From Amphibalanus amphitrite (Eukaryota; Arthropoda; Thecostraca; Balanomorpha; Balanidae), in contig NW_024882731.1 in NCBI RefSeq assembly GCF_019059575.1, positions 1 to 64,000 of the forward strand: 64,000 bases of DNA. The letters run 5' to 3'. The notes under the pieces were generated by a model. The model saw nothing but the letters and a program-made list of their open reading frames with translations, ran no database searches and was not told the DNA's origin. Positions 23,127-34,450 of this stretch are shown one piece after another (within the stretch, counting starts at the first letter, position 1; each line of letters opens with the position of its first letter). The position numbers were made by a program, and so were the translations under genes.

Positions 23127-23135
23127 GGCCGGTGT

Positions 23136-23716
23136 GCACAAAACAAGCGCAAAATCGACAGTGTTATGCCCGTCATTAGCAGATCTTTGATCACGTTTAC
23201 CGCTACTGTCGCTATGGCAGTTAGCGCCGCCCCACGGCTGGGCTAGTCAGCAGTAGTTACCAGTTCCACCGACAGGTGGCCGGCGTGTCCGACCACCAGT
23301 AAATTAGCAGAGCAGAGCCGAACACCGACAGCGTGCCGTACCAGCGACCAGGCGCGAATATCAGGGGCGTGCACGGTGCTTTACTCAGGAGCCCTGAAAA
23401 GAGACTTGCGATCAGCATCAGCACAACCAAAGGCTGTCCCACGCACTAACTCAAGGAATCGGACATCGACGCATGATGCAATGATCTTTACCACTGTTCC
23501 GATCCAAATAAATTGAAACCCACTTCATGGACCCAAAAAGCCTTACCTATTGGTACGTCACAATGCAATATGGTGTTCGTTTTCCACAAATATAAGCTAG
23601 AAATCAACTGCTGAACTTTAGGTCCCCACCTCTCTAACTCTAGCTCTCTCGCTGTCCCATTCTCTCACCTCCCACCCAGGCGGCGCCGGGATCTGGGCCG
23701 GCGCCGGGGGCCGGCC
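23136..23716. other. Downstream flank of the FAM110 gene
   Basis: No gene is recognised. It probably contains the 3' untranslated region of the minus-strand FAM110 gene. A donor-like GAG|GTGAGA on the minus strand just after the stop codon (near 23667-23672) could begin a 3' UTR intron. No clear minus-strand AATAAA was found. Confidence 0.4.
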
Positions 23717-25572
23717 TCATGTGACGCCCAGCGTCCACTCGTCGCGCGCGCGACGGCACTGGAACAGCCATTTGACGATGCGCGCGTTCTTCTCCACGAT
23801 GGAGGGCTCAGCGACAGCGGGCGGCAGGAGGCGCAGGCCGCCGCCGTCGCGCCGCCGCGCCGCCGCCGCCGCCGAGGACGCCTCGCTGGCCACGCTGGTG
23901 CGCCGGCCGCGCGACCGTGACGACTCCGAGAGGCCGTCCCAGAAGCTGGGCGTCTCCAGGGGTGACCAGTGGTCGGAGGGTACCCTGGCCAGGTGACCGA
24001 ACCGCTCGCCGTCCATACCCAGTTGGTCGAAGAAGCGGCCCAGTTCAGTGGAGCACCTGCGCGCGCCGCGAGCCGGCAGCGGCGGCGGCGGCTCGGCGGT
24101 CCACAGGCCGAGAGCGCCGCCGCCGGCCGCGCCGCGCCCGTACCGGTGGCTAACGTCCGACTTTGAACGGGTGACGGGCCGGTGGGGCCAGGCCTCCGTG
24201 TCGGCCCTCGCCCGTCCGTCGTCCGTGTACGCGTCGCGTCGGTCGCGCCGGCCGTCACTGGGGGTCAGCGCCGAGCCTGGCGAGCGGCTCACGTAGTCGG
24301 AGGTAGCCCGGCCGCGACTGCGCGCATCCGACCGACTCTGTCGGCCCGTCTCTGAGGCTCCTCCACTGTCCGCTGAGGCGGAGGAACTGTCCGCACTGAT
24401 GTCGGGCAGCGACTTGTGCCGGCCGCTGTCGGAGGGGGGACGCGCCGCCGGACTGAGCAGCTGACGGAGACGCGCCTGGACCGAGTCGCCCGAGCGGCGC
24501 CGCTCCGGAACGGTCGGCTCGCCGCGCAGCAGGCGGCACGCGCGGCCAGGGCCGGCGCAGCCGGGAGATCTGGGGAAGGAGAAGACAGACTGTCAGAGGG
24601 GGAGGCTAGCAGCAGAGACGAGGGGGCATACGGTTGAGCGAGGCAGCGAGAGAGATCGACAGTTGAGCAGACGTCTGGGATAGCTGTCGCTTGGTCGCAC
24701 GTCGCTTGGGCAAAACGACGTAAAGTGCGTGGGCAAGAACTAAGAAGGCAGACAGTCAATAAAGCTTAAAGTTGAAGCCATCTGACAGCTAGAAACGAAT
24801 TATAAACGGGTTCTCTCCGGAGTCGCAGGATGTAACGGTTTTACTCGAGTCACAAATTGCGCCGACCGGTACCTCGTTACCGACAGGTCACAGGTCACAG
24901 GAACGTCACAGTATGTCACAGGAAGGTCACAGCGGGGTCAATCAACTTCCGCAATCCACTTCCGCAGTTTATCCTGACGCAACTCAGTCCAATCAACGCA
25001 TGACTGGATAACCTGTGGCAACTGGCAATGACGATGCAAGCCCGGTCAATGAAAAGGCAAATACAAAGTGCCACAAACATGCCTGCTAAGCGCAGTTTGG
25101 TAACGCTGAACCACCTAAAAACCATACGGCACTAGTACATCAAAGACTTCCAGGACCCATGCATTTGTAGCAATAGCTAGTTATGAAGACCTATGGCACC
25201 TCTAGAGCAGCCAGAGCAGCCCAAGAGATCGATGTTCCGTTCATCCCGACACCCACCTGGCGGGCAGCGGCGGCGGTTTGTCTGCTGAGCCCCTCACACC
25301 CTTCTCGGGCGTTTTCCAGGGCGGCTTCTCGGGGGTGAGGCGGGGCGGCAGGGCGGCCGGCCGGGGCGGGGGCGGGGGCGGCGCGGGCGGCGCCGGCTCC
25401 GGCGGCGGTTCGCTGTAGGGTCGCGGTGGCCAGGGGGTACGACAGAGTGGAGCAGCTGTGACCTGGAGGTGGTCGGCGTGCTTCATCTCCTGCTTCGAGT
25501 CCAGCACCCGCTCCGACTTGACGTAGAACGCCTTGGTCTCCTGCAGCATCTCCACGGCTGACTTCCGCTTCC
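23717..25572 (-). CDS. FAM110: FAM110 family protein (N-terminus missing)
   Basis: Two minus-strand exons, 25572-25257 and 24569-23717, join in phase (AG+A gives Arg) with good AG acceptors and a GTGGGT donor. The first opens with KRKSAVEMLQETKAFYVKS, resembling the FAM110 N-terminal block (SAVERL..KAKYVKS). The second carries KSLPDIS, then RSKSDVSHRY (about 24140-24169), RFFDQLGMD, and near the C-terminus EKNARIVKWLFQCRRAR (23720-23803), resembling the C-terminal block (ERNARIIKWLY..). The linker is Pro- and Ser-rich. At least 389 residues are present. Vertebrate FAM110 proteins associate with centrosomes and spindle poles; that role here is by family only. The first exon begins with two bases of a split codon, so the start codon lies in an upstream exon (above 25572) that I did not find. 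Confidence 0.85.
24885..24897 (+). promoter_or_regulatory. DR1-type AGGTCA repeat in the FAM110 intron
   Basis: AGGTCA at 24885-24890 and 24892-24897, separated by one base, form a perfect DR1, the site class bound by RXR/USP or HNF4-type nuclear receptors. More GTCACAGG phrases follow up to 24932, so chance expansion of a short repeat is an alternative. Confidence 0.35.
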
Positions 25573-26858
25573 CTGAGAACAGAGGGAGGAGGGAGGTCAG
25601 AGGCCGCGCGCAGAGAGATTCCCACATTGTGATAGTGCTGGAAGAAAAGAAACGTCCTGCACGCAACCAGGGTCAGCGGCTGAGAGTATTGGTATGGGTA
25701 CGTTTGGTTCGCTAGATGGGCAGCGCGAACTGGGTCAGAGAGGTGTCAGGGGTCGGGGAAGCTTCAGCGTGTTATCCTCGAGGTTCAAGAGATGGGAGAG
25801 CAAGTGTCATTGTGAGCGCGTTTTGAACAAAAAACAATGTTTTATGGGGCAAGGGGATGGTTCCTACATTCACACGTCACAGAAGCACGTGACAACTGCC
25901 AAACCGGTATGAACAGGTACAATAGAAAGCACCAAATGATAATCACTGACATAAATAGTCAACGCAGGAGGCCCAGCAGAATGATGCAAGCCTATTGCGT
26001 TGCAGAGTCTCAACATGCAATACACTTCCATTGCATACTCGTCAAACAGTTAAAATCGCGCCATTATGCAGCAGGCATTGTATCACGCAGCCACTGCGCC
26101 ATTTACGACATGCCTAATTTTCAATTCCCCCACCACGGCACTCATCGCTCGATGTTCCGTTCAGCCCGGTCCGGACACGCCAGCGCGGGCGAACAATGAC
26201 GACCGGCGCCTTTCTGAGGAGCCCGGGCCGCGCCGCACGAGATGAGATCGGAACGGGACGGAGACAGAGAGACGGAGCGCCACCGTGCGGCGTACACGGT
26301 ACAATGGCGCTCCGGTGACCTGGCGCGGCGCACGGGACCGGGTCACGCCGGTGTCATGGCGCGGCGGGTCGCTCCGGCCCACCGCGCTCCGGGAGACCGA
26401 GATAGACAGACACGAGGCATTGTCTCGCTATCTGCCGGGGCTCTCAGAGACACCGTCTCGGTTTGGACGGGAGTAACAGACGGGCGGGAGCCGCCGCACA
26501 ACGGAGTGTTTGTCTCACGGAGACCTAGTTCCATCATACGGGCATACACATACATCATACCGGTCCAAGTACCAGCACTGTGACAGTGTCACTCCCTCAC
26601 TGTGCCTTTCTAGTTTCTATCAACCCGCAGTCAGCCACACACAGAAACAGACAGGACATACATACCTACACAAAGACAGACACCTAGCCAAACCCGGCAG
26701 TCGGAGCCGGACCCTCCCAGTTCGACCTGACGGCAGCGGCGGCTGGCCTGACTCATACGTCCTGTATTTGGAGCGTCGGCCGGCCGACTGAGGTCGATGG
26801 CAGACACCGATAGCCGCCGGTGAGGGCGGACATTGTGAAGTTAACAGCCCGACACGGC

Positions 26859-26889
26859 CGCCGGTCCGGTCCGGTCCGGTCCGGTCCGG
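26859..26889. repeat. CCGGT pentanucleotide repeat
   Basis: About six perfect CCGGT units in tandem. Confidence 0.85.
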
Positions 26890-27414
26890 CTCTGTTCCCG
26901 CGTGGACGGCGTGGTACCGCTACTGTCGGCTCTATGGGACAGCCACAGCCGGCGGGATTCTCCTGGAAATACCTTGTTTTTGGTGTTTTGTGTTCTATTC
27001 TCATCAATAGAACAATGTCTCGGTGTCTGTCCAAATGTAGATGAGCTTGTGTCGGCTATCCAGTGCCTTAATGCCGCCTCCATAGTCACGACAGGTCGGC
27101 GACTTCACTTCACGGGTCGGTCGATGTCATAGATTTAGGTTTAGGTTGGATCAGACCGGCACACAGCGTCAGCTATACAGGAGCATAGCGATTGGCTCCC
27201 TTATGATTCAGTTTCCCAATATTGGGGGTTGGTGGGGTGAGCATCCACCAGGTCCACACTACACACGCGCTGGAGATTATCAATAAGCTCCAGGAAAACA
27301 CTCCTTCATTCCTCGTCAGGGCCTTGACTAAAACGGTTCACAATAAACACTAAGCAGTTTCCGGTTTATTCACAGGATATACCTAGCTGCTTAGCAGATG
27401 CTGGTTAGTTCATG

Positions 27415-27444
27415 CATAGAGATCTTATATACAAGATCTCTATG
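27415..27444. repeat. Perfect hairpin, 12-bp arms
   Basis: CATAGAGATCTT (27415-27426) and its exact reverse complement (27433-27444) flank a 6-base loop. No associated gene is seen. Confidence 0.8.
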
Positions 27445-28618
27445 AGTTCATGCAGCAGTTGTCTGCATGTGACATGATCTAAATCCAAATAATGTCTCCA
27501 ACCATCCAGAGCCGAAACTCGTGACCCGGGACTAAACTAAACCACCTGCTCGGTCTTAAATTTTATTTCCATCCTGCACTCGCAAAACAGCGACATTGGA
27601 GGAAATGGCAAAGGAGGCGCCAGTCCGAGATAAGGACATCCTCAGCCGAGAAAACGACATAGAGGAGACCACAGAACAGCGGAAAACGTGACCGCAACGG
27701 ACTCTCGAGACGTGAGAAACAAAATGATAACGTGAGCATGAGCTACCCGCAACGGATAAATGTAGCGAGGTGCAGGATGTTCTGTCGCATTTTCGGGCAG
27801 TCTGCACCTAACCAGTGGTCGTTTATCAGCCCATCGTCCTGTTTCAAAGCTAAGACGGCTCCCACTAAGCCTGTGCACGGTCACCTCGGCAGGCTCTGTG
27901 TGTGATTCAGAAACAGAGCTCAGCTAACCTGGTCAGCGCTCACACGGCACGACACGGCGACTTTCCGCCGGCCGTGAGTCACGAGAGACCCGCCGGTTGG
28001 CCGACCGGTATGGACACGAAACGGAACACAGACTGGGAATGGTAGGTGGATACGACCTGGTTGACTAGGCCCGACACACGGACAGGCAGCAGGCACGGAC
28101 AGGCCAGCAGACCTGTGTCCACTCAGTTAACGGCCCGCAGTGGTGAGCGATGGCGTCCAGCCGTATCAGAGGACAGTTGGAGAGCTGCACCATCATCTCC
28201 CCTCCCTCTCCCCAGCCAGCACTTCCCCTCCCTCCTCTACGGTCACAGACCGCTGCAAACGGGCTATGTGGCGCCCCTGTAGCGTCTCGGACCCCGGCAT
28301 GAGGAAAACATCAGTCACCGGTGGGCTGTGATTCGCCGACCGCGAGCCACAGCCGGGTTCTACACACCGGCAGACTGCAGACCTGGCTGGCAGACACACC
28401 CCACCGCTGCGGCTACAAGCTGCAGCACGTTCCGCGTACCCGGGGTGCAGACGGTACCGGACGGAAAACCCGCTCCCCGCGCTCCCTCGGTCCACCATTC
28501 AACAGCGGCAGACGGTGTGTTACCGCTTCTGGACCACATCAGAGGTGCCGCATGCCGCCTGGAATCACCTACAATCAGGCGTAAATATAACAAGAGCCCC
28601 ACATAATTCGACAAAAAG

Positions 28619-28708
28619 TGAGAACCAGACGCAGCACCAGGCGTGAACCAAAACCCATCAGAGTGAGAACCAGACGCAACACAGAGGCGTGAACCAAAAC
28701 CCACCAGA
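28619..28708. repeat. Two-copy tandem repeat, about 45 bp
   Basis: The unit GTGAGAACCAGACGC..GCGTGAACCAAAACCCA.CAGA occurs at 28619-28662 and 28663-28708 with small differences. Confidence 0.85.
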
Positions 28709-29327
28709 GCTCGTCTGTGACACCGGCGTGGAGTCGCCGAATCGGAACGCCAGCCGTTAGCGGCAGCTCGGCCCGGCGCGGCTGAAATCCAGCTCCGGCG
28801 GAGGCACCGCAGGTAATTCCGTCCGGCACGGTCGAACGCCACGGAAAATGACCGTGAGAACCGCCCGGCCGCGGCCGGATCACTGATCTGGAGCCGCCAA
28901 CTGCCGCAGTAGAGCTGCCAACTGCCGTCAGTGAGCTGCCAACTGCTAGCAAGACTATTGCAAGTCACCACCTTCGAGTCAGCTTCCAGTCAGTTTCGAA
29001 CAGAACTCAAGCCTCCACCGAGCTTCCTTTGTGTCAACCTCCCTTCCAGCTGACTCGAGCCACCATCAAGGCACCACCGGACCTTTTTCGTGCGATCCAC
29101 TGCGGACATGATCGCGGATTCTCACGGCGTTGGTCGTTTTTCAAGGGCGATTCGGTCACGGCGGAGACACTGGCCGGAGGAGCCACGCCCAGGTTCGGGC
29201 GAGGACAGGACGCTCCAGTCCCAAATGACCGCGGTAACGCCAGTCTCCCACGGGTCGAGAGTGAGGCAGATGGCAGAAACACGACCAGTGTGGCTAAAAT
29301 TCAGCCAGACTGCACAACTGTAGGAGC

Positions 29328-29504
29328 ATGGAAGCCAAAAATGTGAGCCGAGCGGAGTGTACGTATTGTGTGGATGATCACGGTAGATTTGGAGGTGTGG
29401 AGGATCTATATTTGGAAAGGATCCGTCAGAAGAGTCGGTTTCTTTCATGGCTTGTTGACAGCAGTCACCATTTACAAACTATCATCTGCCAGAGAATCAG
29501 ATAG
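29328..29504 (+). CDS. Small ORF of 58 residues, unrecognised
   Basis: An ATG in a good context (GAGCATGG) opens a 58-codon frame ending at TAG 29502-29504. It contains CTYC and is rich in charged residues (GVEDLYLERIRQKSRFLSWL), unlike the repeat-derived frames around it. There is no splice site, homology or partner to support it, so chance is a real possibility. Confidence 0.2.
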   Translation: MEAKNVSRAECTYCVDDHGRFGGVEDLYLERIRQKSRFLSWLVDSSHHLQTIICQRIR

Positions 29505-30230
29505 CTTCAGATTAAAAAGTGGTAAAAACAGCAGTAAAAAGCAGTTACCCTTCGTCCTTCGAGTTGTGGAAAGGGCGGGGCCACCCCATGATTTCACCGC
29601 ACCACAGACTGACGGAGTTCCCCTGACAGCGGGGTTCCCCTTGACACAAGTCCAGACCTCACTCCCACGTGCTGAGGCACGCGACCCGCCATCAGTGCCT
29701 GTCATGTCGCTCCACGTAAAGAAACGCTGCAGCGGTGCAGCCACAGGCACGCAACACATGGGGATAAAGTAAGTGCACGCATTGATTGGAAGTCTGCACG
29801 CTGCGAGGTCATTGGGTAAAAAACGCTCGGGACAAGTGCCTGATTGCCTCCCGTTCTCCAATAGCTGGTAGTAAGCCCAGACTCCCCAGCCTTCTGAATG
29901 TGTCTGCCCAAAGCCCTTAGCCAAAGACAGACTCATGACATCTGCGCTGCTGTGTCTTTTGTTTCGGCGTTCCCACAGATGGCCTATCGCCCGCCAGATC
30001 TCCCATTTTTGGCGTCGCCATCGCTATCCTTATCTTCCAACATCTCACAGTTCTGACATTTCTATCATCCGTGGCGTGTTGATTAGTTTTTAACACATCT
30101 TTCTTTCTCTCGTTTCTCTCCATGTCAGATATCGGCCCGCCGTGACGGTTCAAGGTTAAACACAGCGTCATTGCCCTAAAATGGCCAAACCAAACACGCA
30201 TCGTCACCGCTTTTAGGACAGGCGCTGTGC

Positions 30231-31003
30231 TTTATCCTGACGGCTCGCTATGAATCAAACGCCGAGCGGAGCCGCTTAGCCGCATATTCAGTGCGGCGGG
30301 CCGCCACAAAGCCGGCCCGGAAAGCAGGGCGGCGCCGCGCCGAGCCTCCGCCGCCGTCTGCAAAACCGGCCAGCGCGCGGCGCGGGTCCGGGCAGCGCCG
30401 GGCGGCGGCGGCACGGCACCCGTGAGACACTTCTCCGCGCCGGCCGGACTGGGGCGTCTGGCTCTGGGATGCAGTTTGCGGCTCCAAACGCCAGTGTTTT
30501 ATGCGTGGGTGGTGATACAATTACGGGGTGGCAGGTTTCATGATGGTCCCAGCTATGCCGTGTGGCCCTGGCCCTGTCGAGCTCAGCTCGGCTCGGCTCC
30601 AATTGGTGTGGCACGTCCGGCCGGCGCCGCTCCCCCTCTGCCCTGCTCCTCTGCTCTCCCCACCATCATCACCTCCCTTTCTCCGGTCCGATCCGGCGAT
30701 GCACGTGCGCGTTCCGAATTCATCTGCCTCCTTTGGACCCTCGGTAATATATGAGCTCGGCGCGCGGGTCGGTATTGCGGCCCGCCGTCACATTTCAGCG
30801 TCCCCCGCGCCCCGTGGAGCCATCTGTTTCGCTGTGTGTCCCGCCCCTCTGTGCCGTCCTCTGGTACCCTAGCTCTCCCTCCCTCTCGCGCTGAGCCGTA
30901 CCGTCTCACAGAGGGACACGCCCGAGCAGACGGTCCAGGCCAGTTATCTCTCCACCCGCCGGCGCCGGCCGCTCTCAGCTGACGCGATAATGTCGGCGAG
31001 AAG

Positions 31004-31039
<36 letters not shown>

Positions 31040-34000
31040 CTGCTGACAAAAAGTGTGCCTCCCCAGTGTGGTGCGGCCGGGCGGGCGGTGGGCGGCGGAC
31101 GGGGTTAGCGGCCAACCGGCCGGCCGTGCTGCAGTTCCCACCGAGCCGGAGCGCCCGCCGCTGGGACCGCGCGTGTCGGCAGCCAGGGCACGGCTACGGG
31201 AAACACCTGCTGTCGGCGAGCACAACTGCACCTGGCCGAGCCGTTCGGCACTGCCTACACCCCTCCGCATTCCCAGTCTATGCACCGGGTCCTTACAGCG
31301 CCACGGCAGCTGGTCGCTCCGGCAGTACCCGTGCCGAGACACCCCTCGTCATTAGAGCCCGACAGCTGCTGCACCGGCAGCGCCTCGACTCAGCGCTCCC
31401 TTCCGCACACACACCAGCCGCGCAGTCGCTCCGTCAGCTGTCTCAGCCGGGCGCGCAGGATAATGACAAAACCAGGGCACTCAGCGCCCCGGCTTCGAGC
31501 GGAGCTCAGCCGCCGCTGCCGTTATAGGGCACACGAGGTAGGGGAGACCGCTCCCACGGGCAATGACGCGTGCCGGCGCCCCAGCTGACGCCAGCGGCAG
31601 CACGGCGGGCCGCGTCGCCGGAACTCGCCGCCGCCGACGGCGCCGTCGCCGCGCCACTAATTGTCGACAATTGCCGAGGGAGTCCTCCACGCCGTCGCCG
31701 CTGGAGCGTGTCCGACGGGCCGCCTCGGAACGGTCGCGTTCGCAGCGGCTCACTTCCGACTCGCTCGCACGCGACACCCGTGCAGAGCGCCGCAATTGGC
31801 TCAAATAACCGACGGCGTGCCTTCTCAGTTCTCACCCGTTACCGCCGCTCAGCCTACTCCGGCTCAACGCCCGCCACGCCGTCGCCGTCCCGTGTCTAGC
31901 ACCGGCACCGTTGCGGAGTTTTCCCAGTTTGAAGTTGGCGCGTTCGTTGGCCCGGTTTCGTGAGCGACCGCTCCACGCCGGCGGCCGGCCGGTCGGTCTA
32001 TCGTGCTCGGACCGGCCCGCCTCAGCTGGTGTGGGCTGGTGCGAGCCTGACCGGCGCGGCGGACCGTCAGCGAAGGCCCTGCCGGCGGCGGCGGCGGCGG
32101 CCGGTCCGGTCAGCTGGTCGGCCGGCCCGCCGCCGCTCCGCCCGGCTCGCGTGCATCGGCCGGCTATCTGCCTAGTGAGGCGCGCCCGCGAAGGCCACGG
32201 AGGCAATCACACCGTCGCGGCGGCGGTGGCACGGAGGCGACCGAGCCCCAGCTGTGATGCAATGAAATGAGAGGTGGGGAGCGGTCCAGACAAGGGGTTC
32301 AAGGGAGAAGGGTTTGTCATTTGCGGTTGGGTCTCCGAGGAGATTACTGTGTATCACGATACGATCGTCAGAAAAGGATGACGGAAAAATATGACTGGAG
32401 AGATTGTGAGGTGGCACATCGCAGAAATCGACACTCCTGCAGACGGTTGTGTCGCAACGCAAGCCTAGCCGACTGTGGGAGAATTCCAGCAGCCACCAAT
32501 TTTAAACCGCCAGACTAGACCTACACTTCAATAGAATCAGTGAACAAAAGATACCTTCCGAACGAGCCACCGAATCGTGAGCCTCCTCATGGCTCAATGG
32601 GCACAAATTGCCACGTGGGAACTCGACAGTGGGTCGAGCGATACCGATCCCCACTCGGGTCCGCCAGGCGGCCAAACCTGCGTCTGTGAACGCTCTCTCC
32701 CGACGGTGCCCAGCTCGACCTCCAGTCACGAGCGCTGAGCAGTCGTGATTGCCCTTCCCCGCCGCCTGCGCGCGCCTCTGCGTCAGTGATCGGTCACAGA
32801 AGCTGCGTCCAAGGCTGGCTGGTCGGCGCAGGGGGTCGGCGGGTCAGCGCGGCCGCCGGGCCGTGCACGCTGTGCAGAGCACGTGCAGCGCGTGCACTAT
32901 CGGCGGCGCGGCCAGCGTGGCGCAGATGACACAAACGCGCCGCGCCGCCGCCCCGCCGGGTGGGGAACTGGGTCACAGGCCGTCGGCCGCTCCGGCCCGC
33001 ACGCCCGCACGCCCGCACGCCCGCCTGGGCAGGGCCGGGCAGGGCCGGGCCGGGCTGAGGGCGGCGGTCGGGGCGCCCCGGGGCCCGCATCGCAGCTGAG
33101 CGGCGCCCATCGGCGCCCGCCGACAATGGACGGCGCCGCGGGCGCCGGGCGGCCGCCACTGACCGGCGCCCGCGCGCGGCGGGCAGCCGCCGGCCGGCCC
33201 TCGATAACAAAGGGCCGACAGACTCCGAGCGGCGTCAACACGTCCCTATCCACAGCGGAGAGGTAACAACACACCACACGCCTGGACACGATCGCACTCA
33301 AACGATACCGAACGGGTGCCACCTGAAAGGAGGCGAGCGAAAACCGGGGGAGGGCGGCCATGAAAAGAGACGTCAAACGCCTCACATTTGAGAGCCTATC
33401 AAAGGTCTGCCACCTGCGTCAGGAGTCTATCGTCACAATGGTTATCGCTTTCGTCACAGACGCGGAGCTCACATTCAGCGAAGTTCTAAGGAAGTGCGTG
33501 TTAATTTAAAAGTCCGGGTGGTCCGTTAGCTCATTGTTAATCTTCCCTCATGAGGAACTGGATATTGAAAACGTCACACATAAGCCTGTACAAGACACAC
33601 ATTATCTCTGATGATCTTCTCAGCTAGCCGAGCATCAGACGAGCAGAAAACCCACGAAAGACCGGCTTCGGCAGTGTGCAGTCAAGCTGCGGGGCAGAAG
33701 TTGGCAGCGTTCCGTTTCCCCGAGAAACGAGACCACTGAGCTCAGCGCCTCAAGCCCACTCCTGCCCGGCCCGCCATCCTTTCGGGGGAGATACTGGGGC
33801 CAGTTTCCATCCGGGGATATTGTGGTCTGATCACCGCCAGCACGCATGTTCAGACGCACTTCACGCGGCGCAGACGGTTTGACGAGCCGACCTCGGGTGA
33901 CCCGGGGCCCGTCTGCGGTCAGAGGTCAACCTCCACGACCGCAGCGATCCCAGACGGCCCAGCTGGGTCTGGGAGCCGCCAGAGGGCGACCGGCAGTCGG

Positions 34001-34450
34001 TCGGCCTCTGAGGTCCGTCAAAGGGTCACCGGGAGAGCTCTCCGAGCAGCTGGGAACGCGGAAGCTGAGGGCTGACACGGGAGGCGTATTAGCCTTCAAA
34101 GGCACACCGGCAGTTATTTGACAGGCCTCGGACGGGCCTGGGACGGGCCGGAGTGGAGTACGACTGCGGCGGGCGGGGTCGGCGCTGGGGGCCGCCGGGG
34201 CACCCCACCGACGCGGGAGGTCCGGTGGGGCCGCGGGGAGGCCTCCCGCTGGGAAGGTGACCCAAACTGGCCGGCAGTGCCTGCTGACGCCCCCGCGGCC
34301 GGTGCACAAAAAGGAGCGGGGCCGCTCTGTGGGCTGCCGCCGCCGCCGCCGCAGGCAGGAGACGGTGGAGGCTGGACGATCAGCTGACCGGGCCGGGTAC
34401 GACCTCTGACAGCGACAGCAGCAGGGTTGAGGCTGAGACGGAGCGGAGCG
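30231..34450. other. GC-rich, CpG-dense segment
   Basis: This 4-kb stretch is visibly much richer in G, C and CpG than its surroundings and open in most frames, which explains the dense overlapping ORFs on both strands. It contains runs such as (GCC)n at about 31010-31040 and 32085-32100. It could hold promoters and first exons, for example of the FAM110 gene read leftward, but no specific exon can be supported. Confidence 0.45.

Larger units (their letters stand above)
25573..30230. other. Upstream of FAM110; no exon recognised
   Basis: The missing first exon of the minus-strand FAM110 gene is probably here or further right. Many overlapping ORFs exist on both strands (the longest, minus 28360-28971, has 203 residues), but none has a recognisable domain. 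Confidence 0.45.

Noticed and set aside
23665-24258. 197-residue minus-strand ORF in another frame of the FAM110 exon
   Set aside because: It is an Arg/Ala/Pro-rich shadow; the frame at 23717-24569 contains the family motifs and joins the upstream exon in phase.
28360-28971. 203-residue minus-strand ORF
   Set aside because: No recognisable domain; its Gly-Ser-His part comes from a two-copy tandem repeat, and there is no splice support.
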